From: Leucobacter sp. PH1c
Lineage (GTDB): Bacteria; Actinomycetota; Actinomycetes; Actinomycetales; Microbacteriaceae
Length of the DNA: 64,000 nucleotides
Direction of reading: 5' to 3'
Assembly: GCF_000633415.1 (NCBI RefSeq)
Contig: NZ_AYMV01000010.1
Coordinates: 1 to 64,000 of the forward strand
In this document: positions 1 to 8,030 of the stretch, piece by piece
Numbering within the stretch: the first letter of the stretch is position 1
Layout of the letters: each line of letters begins with the position of its first letter
The notes under the pieces: generated by a model
Seen by the model: the letters and a program-made list of their open reading frames with translations, nothing else
Databases searched by the model: none
Told to the model about the DNA's origin: nothing
Program-made: the position numbers and the translations under genes

Positions 1-43
1 AGTGTCCGCCCGCCGCCCGTTTCGCTTCGTCGACCGGTGCGCG

Positions 44-721
44 CTACTGGAGCACCTCGACGATCTCGGCGGGCTCGATGCTCCGCCCGGTGTAGCGCGG
101 GTGCACGGCGGCGATGGCCGCGGTCGCGGAGCCGAGCTGGCGCACGATGCGAATGAGCTCGAGCGGATCATCGGACTCGGCGGTCACGAGCCAGTCCGCC
201 TCCGACAGCCCGGCCGCCTCGAACACGCGCAGGGTCGCGTCGGGCGAGCTCAGCGCCGTCAGCCGGGCCTCGTCGGGGATCTCCGCGGTGGCGCAGGCGA
301 GCCAGTCGGCCGGGGCGCCCGGCTCGGCAGCGCGCGCGGCGACGGCGCTCGGGCCGATCTCGGCGCCGATCGCGCTCCAGGCCCGGATCAGTGGGCGGAG
401 CAGTGCGCAGCGCCGCAGCTGACGGAGCCCCCACTGCAGGTCCTCGATTTCGGTGCCCTGGAGCCGCACCATGAGGTCCGCATCGGAGCGGAGGCCGCTC
501 ACGTCGTACCAGCCCTGCACGCGCACGTCCTCGTCGGCGAGCGACGCCGTGACGTCCTCGAGCTCCTGGACGATCGCGGGGACGTCGCGCCCGTCGAGCA
601 CGACGGGGTGCGACGAGCTCAGCCGGAACACGGCGAGCAGCGTGTAGCTGACTTCCTCGGGGCCCGCGGAGTGGGCCGGGGGTGCGGACGGGGGGCGCGG
701 GGTCTCGGCTGCGTCGCTCAT
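44..721 (-). CDS. HemQ/chlorite dismutase-family protein lacking usual catalytic residues
   Basis: A 225-residue protein. Its N-terminal half matches coproheme decarboxylase (HemQ), which makes haem b from coproheme in Gram-positive bacteria: a YTLLAVFRL strand, then VQGWYDVSGLRSDADLMVR and a paired LRRCALLRPLIRAW segment. The C-terminal half keeps the family order (EADWLVTAE strand, then IVRQL and HPRYTGR). The middle of that half is shortened, and I cannot find the family's YPFVRSYEWY-like tyrosine segment, the FNKSH lysine or the AEHG haem-ligand histidine. The start is placed at MSDAAE, because the longer reading frame begins with arginine-rich, low-complexity sequence. It lies 70 bp downstream of ppk2 on the same strand. 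It could be a divergent enzyme or a non-catalytic paralogue. Family membership is fairly sure; activity is doubtful. Confidence 0.75.
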   Translation of the reverse strand: MSDAAETPRPPSAPPAHSAGPEEVSYTLLAVFRLSSSHPVVLDGRDVPAIVQELEDVTASLADEDVRVQGWYDVSGLRSDADLMVRLQGTEIEDLQWGLRQLRRCALLRPLIRAWSAIGAEIGPSAVAARAAEPGAPADWLACATAEIPDEARLTALSSPDATLRVFEAAGLSEADWLVTAESDDPLELIRIVRQLGSATAAIAAVHPRYTGRSIEPAEIVEVLQ

Positions 722-791
722 AGACTCATCGTCGCGCCCCCGGTGCGCGAGCGCAAGGGGCAGCGCACGCGGGAGCGCGACGGAGCGCCGC

Positions 792-1760
792 TCAGGACGC
801 GATGACGGGGAAGCCGTTGCTCGGCGTCTCGCCATCGTCGTAGACCGTCGCGGGCGAGCCGATCACGAGCGGGTCGGGGGTGCCGACGACCTCGAGATCC
901 TTGCCCGGGTAATCGAAGCGCGCGAGCACCCAGCGGATCGCCTCGAGGCGGGCGCGCTTCTTGTCGTTCGACTTCACGACAGTCCACGGCGTCTGCGGGG
1001 TGTCGGTGTAGAAGAACATCGCCTGCTTGGCGGCCGTGTACTCGTCCCACTTGTCGAGGCTCGCGAGGTCCGTGGGCGACAGCTTCCACTGCTTCACGGG
1101 GTCCTGCGAGCGCGACATGAAGCGCTCGTGCTGCTCCGCTTTGCCCACGGAGAACCAGAACTTCACGAGGTGGATCCCGGAGTTCACGAGCATCCGCTCG
1201 AACTCGGGGGCCGCGCGCGTGAAGTCGAGGTACTCCTGCGGCGAGCAGTAGCCCATGACCCGCTCGACCCCGGCGCGGTTGTACCAGGAGCGGTCGAAGA
1301 GCACGATCTCGCCCGCGGCGGGGAGGTGCTGCACGTAGCGCTGGAAGTACCACTGCGTGCGCTCGCGCTCTGTCGGGATCTCCAGGGCGACGACGCGCGC
1401 GCCGCGGGGGTTCAGATGCTCGGTGAAGCGCTTGATCGCGCCGCCCTTGCCCGCGGCGTCACGGCCCTCGAAGAGGATCACGATCCGCTCGCCGCTCTCC
1501 TTGACCCAGGCCTGGAGTTTCAGCAGCTCGATCTGCAGGATCCGCTTCTGCTCCTCGTAGTCCTTGCGCGAGATCTTGCTCGCGTAGGGGTAGCCCTGCC
1601 GCCAGGGGGCGTCCGGGCTGTTGTTCGCGGGGCGGCCCTTCCCGAGGAGCTCGCCGATCTCATCGATCTCGGGAGTGATGTCGACCTGGCCGGGGGAGGC
1701 GAGCTCGAAGCCCTCCTCGGCGGCATCGGTGTGGGCGGGGGGACGGGGTGCTGCTCCCAT
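792..1760 (-). CDS. ppk2: Polyphosphate kinase 2 (PPK2)
   Basis: A 322-residue cytoplasmic kinase that transfers phosphate between polyphosphate and nucleotides, usually making GTP or ATP from the diphosphate. The Walker A motif GRDAAGKGG lies at residues 99-107. The lid and Walker B region contains FDRSWYNRAG, with its Asp at 156, as in the family. The length fits a single-domain PPK2. The ATG is preceded by GGAAGGA at good spacing. It is divergent from the LuxR-type gene at 1896 and is followed by the HemQ-like gene. A single PPK2 domain with a roughly 60-residue N-terminal extension is typical. The nucleotide preference cannot be read from sequence alone. Confidence 0.95.
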   Translation of the reverse strand: MGAAPRPPAHTDAAEEGFELASPGQVDITPEIDEIGELLGKGRPANNSPDAPWRQGYPYASKISRKDYEEQKRILQIELLKLQAWVKESGERIVILFEGRDAAGKGGAIKRFTEHLNPRGARVVALEIPTERERTQWYFQRYVQHLPAAGEIVLFDRSWYNRAGVERVMGYCSPQEYLDFTRAAPEFERMLVNSGIHLVKFWFSVGKAEQHERFMSRSQDPVKQWKLSPTDLASLDKWDEYTAAKQAMFFYTDTPQTPWTVVKSNDKKRARLEAIRWVLARFDYPGKDLEVVGTPDPLVIGSPATVYDDGETPSNGFPVIAS

Positions 1761-1895
1761 GTGGGATCCTTCCGATCGCGTACCGTGTGGCCTCGGGTAC
1801 TCCCAGTCTACGCGCTGGCCCCCTTCGCGGCTGTGTCCTCAGGGCGAGGTCGCTAGGCTGGAACCCGGGGGAACATATCAAGTGTTGGGGCGGAC

Positions 1896-3410
1896 GTGGA
1901 GACAAATTCAGGGTATCGACAGCTCGCTGACGCGGTCAGGGAGTTCGAAGCGGCGTGCGCGCAGGACACGATCGATGAGGCGCTGTGCTACTTCGATCTG
2001 TACGCGCTCGAAGTCTGGTTCGGGAGCACGCCGAGCCGGCTGCGCGGGCTGCTCGGCGATCTGATCCGGCGCGGAGCACCGCGCTCGAGCGTGGTGGGCG
2101 GGGTGTACGCGTTCCTCCTGGGCGACCCCGTCGAGACGCCGCTCACGGCGGCCAGGCAGAACCAGGAGGTACTCCCCGAGGCGGAGCCCTTCGCCCGGAT
2201 GTTCGAGCACCGGCTGCGCGGGCAGACGCGCGAGGCCGTGCGCGCCGGTGAGGAGATCGTCGCCAAGCGGCTCGAGCCGAACGCGGTGTTCGACCGGCGC
2301 GGCGGCTGGGATCTGTTCCTCTCCGTGCAGCTCGGCACGACGGCCATGCTCGCGGGCGACGTCGCCCAGGCGCTCGGCCACTTCACCGAGGCCTGGATGC
2401 ACCCACCGGCGCCCGTGCTCCGCTGCCTCCTCCGCGAGGCCTACGCGAAGGCCGCGCTCATCGAGGCCTGCGACGGCGACCCCGTGATCGCCCGGCGCTG
2501 CGCCGAGCGTGCCGCCGAGATCTCCCGCACGACGAGCTGGCTCGAGCCGGGGATCGACGCGATCCTGGGGCTCGCCTCCGCGCTGCTCGAGGCGGAGCCG
2601 GATGCGGCCCGCGCGCGGCTCGACGCGATCCCGCTCGGTCAGGTCGGCGAGATGTGGCCCTTCGGGGCGATCGCGACCAACCGAATCCTCGTGGCGCAGG
2701 GCGAGGAGGCCGAGGCGCAGCGGCGGCTCGAGATGTTCGACGGGATGTCGCTGCCCCGCACCGCGGGCGTCGGCTACCCCGGCAGCATGGTCGCGCTGCT
2801 CCGGGCGGGGAACATGCTCGCGCGCGACAACGCGCACGAGGCGGAGCGGCTCATCTCGACCGCGGATCCCGAGCTGCCCCGGACGCAGCTCGGAGAGGCG
2901 CTCGTGAGCCTCAAGGTGGGCCAGCCGCGCCGCGCGCTCCAGCAGCTCCTGCGCATGCCCGAGATGGAGGCGGGGCTGCGCCGCGTCGCCGTGCTGCGGC
3001 ACGCGCTGCTCGCCGCGACGCACCTCCGCCTCGAGCAGCGCACGGAGTGCGAGGCCGTGCTCGTGCGCGCGATGCGGCTGCCCGGCCGCTTTACCGCTGA
3101 GGACGCCGAGCAGTTCGTGCCCGACGTGCGCCGGATCGCGGAGGGTGCGATCCCGGAGTGGCCCGAGACGGACCCCGCGGCGCTGTCCTCCTTCGCCCGG
3201 GCGACGGCCGGCGCCGGCCGCCACCTCACGGAGCGCGAGCTCGAGGTGCTCGCGCTGCTCGCCGGGGGGAGCAGCCGGGAGGAGATCGCGGCGGCGCAGT
3301 TCATCTCGATGAACACCCTGAAGACGCAGCTGCGCTCGGTCTATCGGAAACTCGGGGTCTCGCAGCGCAGCGCGGCGGTGCTCGAAGCCGAGCGGCGCGG
3401 CCTGATCTGA
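1896..3410 (+). CDS. LuxR-family transcriptional regulator with helical-repeat sensor region
   Basis: A 504-residue protein ending in a LuxR-type helix-turn-helix. LTERELEVLALLAGG begins at about residue 446, and MNTLKTQLRSVYRKLGVSQRSAAV forms the recognition helices. The first 430 residues are Ala/Glu/Leu-rich helices resembling the tetratricopeptide-like C-terminal part of LAL regulators (for example LGHFTEAWMHPP and AEAQRRLEMFDG). No P-loop ATPase domain is present, so this is not a full LAL protein. The start is GTG with only a weak GGGGCGG upstream. The target is unknown; the divergent ppk2 is the nearest candidate. No ligand can be inferred. Confidence 0.85.
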   Translation: METNSGYRQLADAVREFEAACAQDTIDEALCYFDLYALEVWFGSTPSRLRGLLGDLIRRGAPRSSVVGGVYAFLLGDPVETPLTAARQNQEVLPEAEPFARMFEHRLRGQTREAVRAGEEIVAKRLEPNAVFDRRGGWDLFLSVQLGTTAMLAGDVAQALGHFTEAWMHPPAPVLRCLLREAYAKAALIEACDGDPVIARRCAERAAEISRTTSWLEPGIDAILGLASALLEAEPDAARARLDAIPLGQVGEMWPFGAIATNRILVAQGEEAEAQRRLEMFDGMSLPRTAGVGYPGSMVALLRAGNMLARDNAHEAERLISTADPELPRTQLGEALVSLKVGQPRRALQQLLRMPEMEAGLRRVAVLRHALLAATHLRLEQRTECEAVLVRAMRLPGRFTAEDAEQFVPDVRRIAEGAIPEWPETDPAALSSFARATAGAGRHLTERELEVLALLAGGSSREEIAAAQFISMNTLKTQLRSVYRKLGVSQRSAAVLEAERRGLI

Positions 3411-3467
3411 GCTCGTCCGCCACGGGTGAACGGCGGGTGAAACGGAGGGTGATTTGGCCCGCTCGGC

Positions 3468-3653
3468 AGGGGGCTTCCCCCCTCGCGCTCGGTAGTGTGA
3501 GAGTGGCTCGTCAGGCGACCCGGAGACGGGACGCGGACCGGCGCCACCTCACCGCGGGATGCAGCCCGCGCGGGTGGGCGCTCTCGGGGGAGAGCGCGTT
3601 ACAAGCACACGGGGGTCGCCTCGTGCGCGTGCAGCAGTGCCGCGCACGAGGCG
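3468..3653. other. Intergenic run of hairpins, function unknown
   Basis: The 302-bp gap between the LuxR-type gene and csoR holds no convincing gene but is densely self-complementary. In order: AGGGGG/CCCCCT at 3468-3483; CGCGGG/CCCGCG at 3553-3570, inside a longer GCGCC/GGGCGC stem; GCGCTCTC/GAGAGCGC with a GGGG loop at 3578-3597; and a 13-bp stem CGCCTCGTGCGCG with an 11-nt loop at 3617-3653. A further terminator follows. High GC makes chance stems common, but four consecutive stems of this strength are notable. I recognise no known RNA class. Confidence 0.4.
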
Positions 3654-3662
3654 TTCACGCCC

Positions 3663-3696
3663 GTGAGGCGCCGCGGTGGGGACCGCGGCGCCTCAC
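3663..3696. terminator. Bidirectional terminator between LuxR-type gene and csoR
   Basis: A perfect 15-bp inverted repeat (GTGAGGCGCCGCGGT and its complement) with a GGGG loop, 16 bp beyond the csoR stop codon. It lacks a long T-run on either side, as is common for actinobacterial terminators. Confidence 0.65.
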
Positions 3697-3712
3697 GTGT
3701 GGCGTGCTCCGC

Positions 3713-4027
3713 TCAGCGGACGAGGCGCGCGATCGCGGCCGACGCCTCTTCGAGCTTCTCAGCGGCGACCTCGCCGCCATCCGCCGCAGCCGATGCAACG
3801 CAGTGCCGCAGGTGGTCGTCGAGCAGCGCGAGCGCCACGCGCTCGAGCGCCTTGGTCGCAGCGGACACCTGCGTCAGGATGTCGATGCAGTACGCGTCCT
3901 CCTCCACCATGCGGTGGACGCCGCGGACCTGACCCTCCGCGCGGCGCAGCCGCTTCAGCAGGTCGTCCTTGTGGCCAATGTACCCGTGGGTCTCGTGCTC
4001 GCACGCTTCGGCCGTCACATCACTCAT
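3713..4027 (-). CDS. csoR: CsoR-family copper-sensing repressor
   Basis: A 104-residue, all-helical DUF156 protein. The Cu(I) ligands of CsoR are at Cys47, His72 and Cys76, with the same 25 and 4 residue spacing as mycobacterial CsoR. The signature KRLRRAEGQVRGVHRM is at residues 25-40. Apo-CsoR represses copper-resistance operons and is released by Cu(I). An extra N-terminal Cys9/His11/His14 cluster may add metal affinity. No copper ATPase or chaperone gene lies beside it, so its targets are elsewhere. It looks leaderless, with TAGGGT six bases before ATG. Confidence 0.92.
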   Translation of the reverse strand: MSDVTAEACEHETHGYIGHKDDLLKRLRRAEGQVRGVHRMVEEDAYCIDILTQVSAATKALERVALALLDDHLRHCVASAAADGGEVAAEKLEEASAAIARLVR

Positions 4028-4033
4028 GCGAGA

Positions 4034-4039
4034 ACCCTA
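4034..4039 (-). promoter_or_regulatory. Putative -10 element of leaderless csoR
   Basis: TAGGGT on the minus strand, separated from the csoR ATG by the six bases TCTCGC. There is no Shine-Dalgarno sequence, so the transcript probably starts at the ATG. Confidence 0.5.
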
Positions 4040-4146
4040 CACGCGAAGCGCGGCGCCGTGGGGCGGGATCGCGCAGGGCGTAGCGGGGGGCGCGAGCGGG
4101 CCGGCGAGCGGCCCTGAGAGCGGCCGCCGTCGCAGGTCTCCCGGTC

Positions 4147-5070
4147 TCAGGAACGGGTGGCCGGGCCGGGCCGCCGGCGCTCGCGCAGCAGGGTGACGAC
4201 CCCGCCGATCAGGATCACGCCCACCGCCGTCCAGATCGTGCCGTAGGTGAGCCACTCCCCGGCTCCGATGCGCTCGCCGTTGAGCAGCGACGCGACGACG
4301 AGCAGCGCCGGCTCGAGGTAGCTGAGCAGCCCGAAGAGGCTGAGCGTGAGGAGCCGTGAGGCGGTGAGGTAGAGCATGAGCGCGACGCCCGTCCACAGGG
4401 CGAAGAGCGGTGCCGCCCACCAGAGGGCCGGGTTGGCCGCGGTGGCCTCGCCGATCACGATCTCGCGGATGACGAACGTGCCCGCGATGACCGCGACGGC
4501 GATGAACTCCCAGAACATGCCGCCGAGGTGCGCGGTGCCGAGCGCGCGGCGCAGCACGAAGTAGACGGGGTAGCCGAGCGCGACGAGCAGCGTCTCCCAC
4601 GACACCCCGCCCACCCGGATGAGTTCGAAGGCCACTCCGATCGCGGCGATCCCCGCGGCGAGCCACTGCCACCAGACGAGCCGGTCGCCGTAGAGGAACT
4701 TGCCGACTACGACGAGTACGAGCGGCAGGAGGAAGTAGCCGAGGGCGACCTGGAGGCCGCGGCCGTGCATGGGCGCCCAGCTGAACACCCAGAGCTGCGC
4801 CGAGACGAGGAGGCCGCAGGCCAGGATCCCGAGTCCGAGCACGGGGCGCATCCGCACGCGCGCGAGGACGTCGGCGGCGAGGTGCCACTGACGCACAGTG
4901 ATGAGCGCGAGCGCGATCATCGGGATCGTGAGCAGGATCCGGATCCCCCACACGGCCTCCGCGGACGCGGGGGCGAGCATGGGCGTGACGAAGTAGACCC
5001 CGGCGAACGCCACGGACGAGGCGACCGAGGCGAGGACCCCGCGCGAGCTCTGGGTGAGGGAGTGAGCCAC
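4147..5070 (-). CDS. EamA/DMT-superfamily permease, RarD-like
   Basis: A 307-residue membrane protein with about ten hydrophobic helices arranged as two EamA repeats. It resembles RarD in the C-terminal half, where FGLLSYLEPALLVVASLLNG precedes a GTIWTAVGVIL helix. Such carriers export small metabolites or drugs across the inner membrane; the substrate here is unknown. The C-terminus is a short basic cytoplasmic tail (RERRRPGP). It starts 6 bp after the stop of the GNAT gene and is probably co-transcribed with it from that leaderless promoter. An exporter plus acetyltransferase pair could serve detoxification, but that is inference. Confidence 0.85.
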   Translation of the reverse strand: MAHSLTQSSRGVLASVASSVAFAGVYFVTPMLAPASAEAVWGIRILLTIPMIALALITVRQWHLAADVLARVRMRPVLGLGILACGLLVSAQLWVFSWAPMHGRGLQVALGYFLLPLVLVVVGKFLYGDRLVWWQWLAAGIAAIGVAFELIRVGGVSWETLLVALGYPVYFVLRRALGTAHLGGMFWEFIAVAVIAGTFVIREIVIGEATAANPALWWAAPLFALWTGVALMLYLTASRLLTLSLFGLLSYLEPALLVVASLLNGERIGAGEWLTYGTIWTAVGVILIGGVVTLLRERRRPGPATRS

Positions 5071-5076
5071 TCCCGG

Positions 5077-5529
5077 CTACAGAGTGATGGCGCCGATGAC
5101 TTCGCCGTACGGGGTCTCCCCGACCGGGACGAAGCCGATGTGCAGGAAGAACTCCTCCGGGCCGTCCTCGCCGCGCTCCCAGAGCACGGTGAGGCGATCG
5201 ACGCCGCGGCGGCGCGCCTCGTCGATCAGCGCGCCGACGGCGAAGGTGCCGACGCCCGCGCCCTGCGCGTCAGCGTCGACGTTGATGCGCCAGAGCGCCG
5301 CACGGAACTCCTCCTGCGCGGCGTCGGGATCGAAGTTGCCGTGGATGAAGCCGACGACCTCGTCGCCGTCCAGGATGACGCGCTGCCAGGCGGTGTGCGC
5401 CGGGGTGACCGCGGCGGCTGCCGCGTAGGAGACGGGCGTGATGAACTGCTCCTGGCCGGGCTTCAGACCGAGCGTGTTCACAGCGACGATGGTCGCGGCC
5501 GAGAGTTCTTCGAGTCTGAGATCGGTCAT
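5077..5529 (-). CDS. GNAT-family N-acetyltransferase
   Basis: A 150-residue single-domain acetyltransferase. The acetyl-CoA pyrophosphate loop is seen as AQGAGVGTFAVGAL, preceded by the RINVDAD strand, and the later strand reads GFVPVGETPYG. It transfers an acetyl group from acetyl-CoA to an amine. The sequence resembles small spermidine/amine acetyltransferases (VGFIHGNFDPD in strand 3), but the acceptor cannot be fixed. It is the first gene of a two-gene unit with the RarD-like permease. The start is leaderless: TAGCCT lies six bases before ATG. Confidence 0.85.
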   Translation of the reverse strand: MTDLRLEELSAATIVAVNTLGLKPGQEQFITPVSYAAAAAVTPAHTAWQRVILDGDEVVGFIHGNFDPDAAQEEFRAALWRINVDADAQGAGVGTFAVGALIDEARRRGVDRLTVLWERGEDGPEEFFLHIGFVPVGETPYGEVIGAITL

Positions 5530-5598
5530 ACCCTTAGGCTAGCGGCTGCTTCGGGTGGCGCAAGCCCCGAACGAGGGATCCGGAAGAGAACCGTGACC

Positions 5599-6507
5599 TC
5601 AATCGGCGCCCGCGAGGGCCGCGCCGACCGCCGCGGCGGGCGAATCCGCCGCGAGCACCTGGACCCGGCCGCTCAGCTCCAGCTCGGAGAGGAACGGGGA
5701 ATCGGCGGCCCACGTGTCGAGCGTGGCGCGGATCCCGTCGATCAGGCGCGGGCCGAGCAGGCGCAGCCCGCCGCCGATCACCACGGTGTGCGGGTCCATC
5801 GCGAGCACGAGCAGGCGCACGCAGCTTGCCGCCCCGCGGACGAGGTGGCCGAACGCTGCTGCGGCGTCCGGATCGCCCGCGTCGACGGCGCTGAGGAGCA
5901 CGCGCCCCGGGTGATCGCCGCCCGCCGGCCAGAACGTTCTGAGCGCGGAGCCGCTCGCCACGGTCTCCAGGCAGCCGCGCTGCCCGCAGGGGCACGGCCG
6001 CCCGAGCGGGTCGACGGGGAGGTGCCCGATCTCTCCCGTGACGCCGTGCGCGCCGCGCAGGGGCGACCCGTCGACCACGAGCCCGGCCGACAGCCCGGTG
6101 CCGAGGTTCAGGTAGGCGAGCGTGCCGCGCAGCTCCATGAGGTGTGCGGCTCCGATCGCGGCGGCCGTCACGTCGTTGTCGAGCGAGATGTCGAGCCCCG
6201 TCCGCTCCGCGAGGCGCGCGGCGAGCGGGAGGTGATCGATGCCGATGTTGTAGGCGTGCTTCACGACTCCGGCCGCCCGGTCGATCTGCCCGGGGATCCC
6301 GATCCCCACGGCGGCGAACTCGTGCGTCGCCCGGCCGGTCTCCCGAGCGAGCGCCGCGATCGCGGAGCTCGCGGTGTCGAGCACGCCCGCCGCGCCGCCC
6401 GTTGTGTGCAGCCGCGTCGTTGCCACGACCCGGCCCGCCTCGTCGAGCGCCACGGCCTCGGTCTTCGAACCGCCGATGTCCATGCCGATGCGGAGCGCGC
6501 CGCTCAT
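5599..6507 (-). CDS. ROK-family sugar kinase (probable N-acetylglucosamine or glucose kinase)
   Basis: A 302-residue cytoplasmic ROK kinase. The N-terminal phosphate loop is IGMDIGGSKTEAVAL, the sugar-binding DNDVTAAAIGAA has its catalytic Asp within the IDLDND-like segment, and the ROK zinc motif is GEIGHLPVDPLGRPCPCGQRGCLE in outline (His plus three Cys). It has no helix-turn-helix, so it is an enzyme and not a repressor. It is the last gene of the amino-sugar operon and overlaps the GH3 gene by 4 bp (ATGA). Context suggests phosphorylation of GlcNAc released by the upstream glycosidase to give the NagA substrate. Glucose is the main alternative. Confidence 0.88.
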   Translation of the reverse strand: MSGALRIGMDIGGSKTEAVALDEAGRVVATTRLHTTGGAAGVLDTASSAIAALARETGRATHEFAAVGIGIPGQIDRAAGVVKHAYNIGIDHLPLAARLAERTGLDISLDNDVTAAAIGAAHLMELRGTLAYLNLGTGLSAGLVVDGSPLRGAHGVTGEIGHLPVDPLGRPCPCGQRGCLETVASGSALRTFWPAGGDHPGRVLLSAVDAGDPDAAAAFGHLVRGAASCVRLLVLAMDPHTVVIGGGLRLLGPRLIDGIRATLDTWAADSPFLSELELSGRVQVLAADSPAAAVGAALAGAD

Positions 6508-8030
6508 ACGTCCGTCCCCTCGGTGATGCGCAGGAGCGCTGCCCCGGCGAGCGCCGAGGAGCCGAAGCCCGCGAGTTCCGCGAGCCCGCCCGGAGCCCCC
6601 GGGGCGTCCGGCCAGCCGAGATCGACCGTGAGCACGGGAGTCCCCGCGGCGCGGAGCTCCGAGATGCCCGCGGCTGCGGCGGAGCGGTGCAGGTCGCGGC
6701 CGATCACGAGCACGCCCGAGCCGTCCTCGGGGTGCCCGTCTGAGAGGCCGCCGCGCGCCGCGTCGGACGCGCTCACGGTCCGGATCCCGCGCGCCGCGAA
6801 CCTCGCCGCCGCCGCGGGTGCGAGCTCCGCCGCCGCGGGGGCGAAGGGCCCCCACGGTGCCGCGCCGATCGCCTGATTGGCCTCGGCGTCGATGCGGATC
6901 ACCCGTGCGCGCGGGTGCTCCGCGAGCCAGGCCATTGCGTGCGCGCGCCCGGCGAAGCTCGCTGCGACGCGTGCGATCTCGGCGTCGTCGGGGAGCGGCG
7001 CGATCGCTGTGCCGGGTCCCGCCGCGCCCGCCTGCGCGGGGCCGACGCCGGCCGCGAGCTCGTGGACCCGCGCGGCGGCTTCGTGGACGCGCGCGGCGTC
7101 GAGCCGCCCCGCGGCGATCGCCGCGAGCACCTGGTCCTCGATCTCGCGCACCTCTTCCTCGCCGCTCGCGGTGCCGAGGCAGAGCAGGTCGCAGCCCGCC
7201 GCGAGTGCGCGCACGGCGGCCTCCGGGATCCCGATCTCGCCGCTCGCGCCGGCCATGTCGAGCGCGTCCGAGACGATCGCGCCCGTGAAGCCGAGCTCGT
7301 CGCGGAGCAGGCCCTGGAGGATCCGGGGGCTGAGCGTCGCCGGGGCCTCCGGATCGATTCGGGGGAGCAGGATGTGCGAGGTCATGATGGCGCGCGCGCC
7401 GGCGGCGATCGCGGCGCGGAACGGCGGCAGCTCGCGGGCACGCAGCACGTCGAGGTCCACGTCGACGGTGGGGAGCATGAGGTGCGAGTCCTGCGCCGTG
7501 TCGCCGTGGCCCGGGAAGTGCTTCGGGCACGCGATCGCGCCGCCGGCCTGGAGCCCGCGCACCCAGGCCGCCGTGTGCCGCGCCGCGAGTTCCGGCTCCG
7601 CGCCGAAGCTGCGCGTGCCGATCACGGGGTTCTCGGGGGTGCTGTTCACGTCCGCGTCGGGCGCGAGCGCGAGGGGGAAGCCCGCGGCGAGGATGTCGGC
7701 GGCGACTCGGCGGCCGATCTCCTCCGTGTACGCGGTGTCGTCGATCCGGCCGAGGATCGCAGCGCCGGGGTAGGGCGCGCCGGTGCGGTAGTGCAGCCGG
7801 GTGACCTCGCCCCCCTCCTCGTCGATGCCGACGATGGCGCCGGGTGCTGCGGCGCGCAGCTGCGCGCCGAGCGCGGTGAGCTGCTCCCGATCAGAAACGT
7901 TCTGGCCGTAGATGCAGACGGCGCGCAGCCCGTCGGCCAGGAGCCCGAGGATCCACTCGGGCGCCTCGGTCCCCGCGAAGCCGGGCATGAGCGTCGCGCG
8001 CACCGCGCGCCGGAGCTCGTCCGCGCTCAT
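6504..8030 (-). CDS. nagZ: Glycoside hydrolase family 3 beta-N-acetylhexosaminidase (NagZ type)
   Basis: A 508-residue enzyme with no signal peptide, so it is cytoplasmic. The TIM-barrel domain carries the NagZ signature KHFPGHGDTAQDSH with its catalytic Asp/His dyad, and the nucleophile segment IVSDALDMAG. The GIDEEGGEVTRL strand is also typical. The last 150 residues form a second alpha/beta domain, making it longer than the roughly 340-residue single-domain proteobacterial NagZ but like two-domain Gram-positive enzymes. It overlaps both the upstream permease and the downstream kinase by 4 bp. It probably cleaves imported chitobiose or GlcNAc-containing cell-wall disaccharides. Confidence 0.9.
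   Translation of the reverse strand: MSADELRRAVRATLMPGFAGTEAPEWILGLLADGLRAVCIYGQNVSDREQLTALGAQLRAAAPGAIVGIDEEGGEVTRLHYRTGAPYPGAAILGRIDDTAYTEEIGRRVAADILAAGFPLALAPDADVNSTPENPVIGTRSFGAEPELAARHTAAWVRGLQAGGAIACPKHFPGHGDTAQDSHLMLPTVDVDLDVLRARELPPFRAAIAAGARAIMTSHILLPRIDPEAPATLSPRILQGLLRDELGFTGAIVSDALDMAGASGEIGIPEAAVRALAAGCDLLCLGTASGEEEVREIEDQVLAAIAAGRLDAARVHEAAARVHELAAGVGPAQAGAAGPGTAIAPLPDDAEIARVAASFAGRAHAMAWLAEHPRARVIRIDAEANQAIGAAPWGPFAPAAAELAPAAAARFAARGIRTVSASDAARGGLSDGHPEDGSGVLVIGRDLHRSAAAAGISELRAAGTPVLTVDLGWPDAPGAPGGLAELAGFGSSALAGAALLRITEGTDV

Noticed and set aside
3468-3653. Possible riboswitch before a gene
   Set aside because: Neither flanking gene starts here (both end), and no consensus of cobalamin, c-di-AMP, glycine or SAM classes could be matched. 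It is kept only as an unexplained structured region.
4528-6876. 782-codon plus-strand frame opposite the permease, GNAT and ROK kinase genes
   Set aside because: It covers several unrelated minus-strand genes and their promoters and has no domain pattern.
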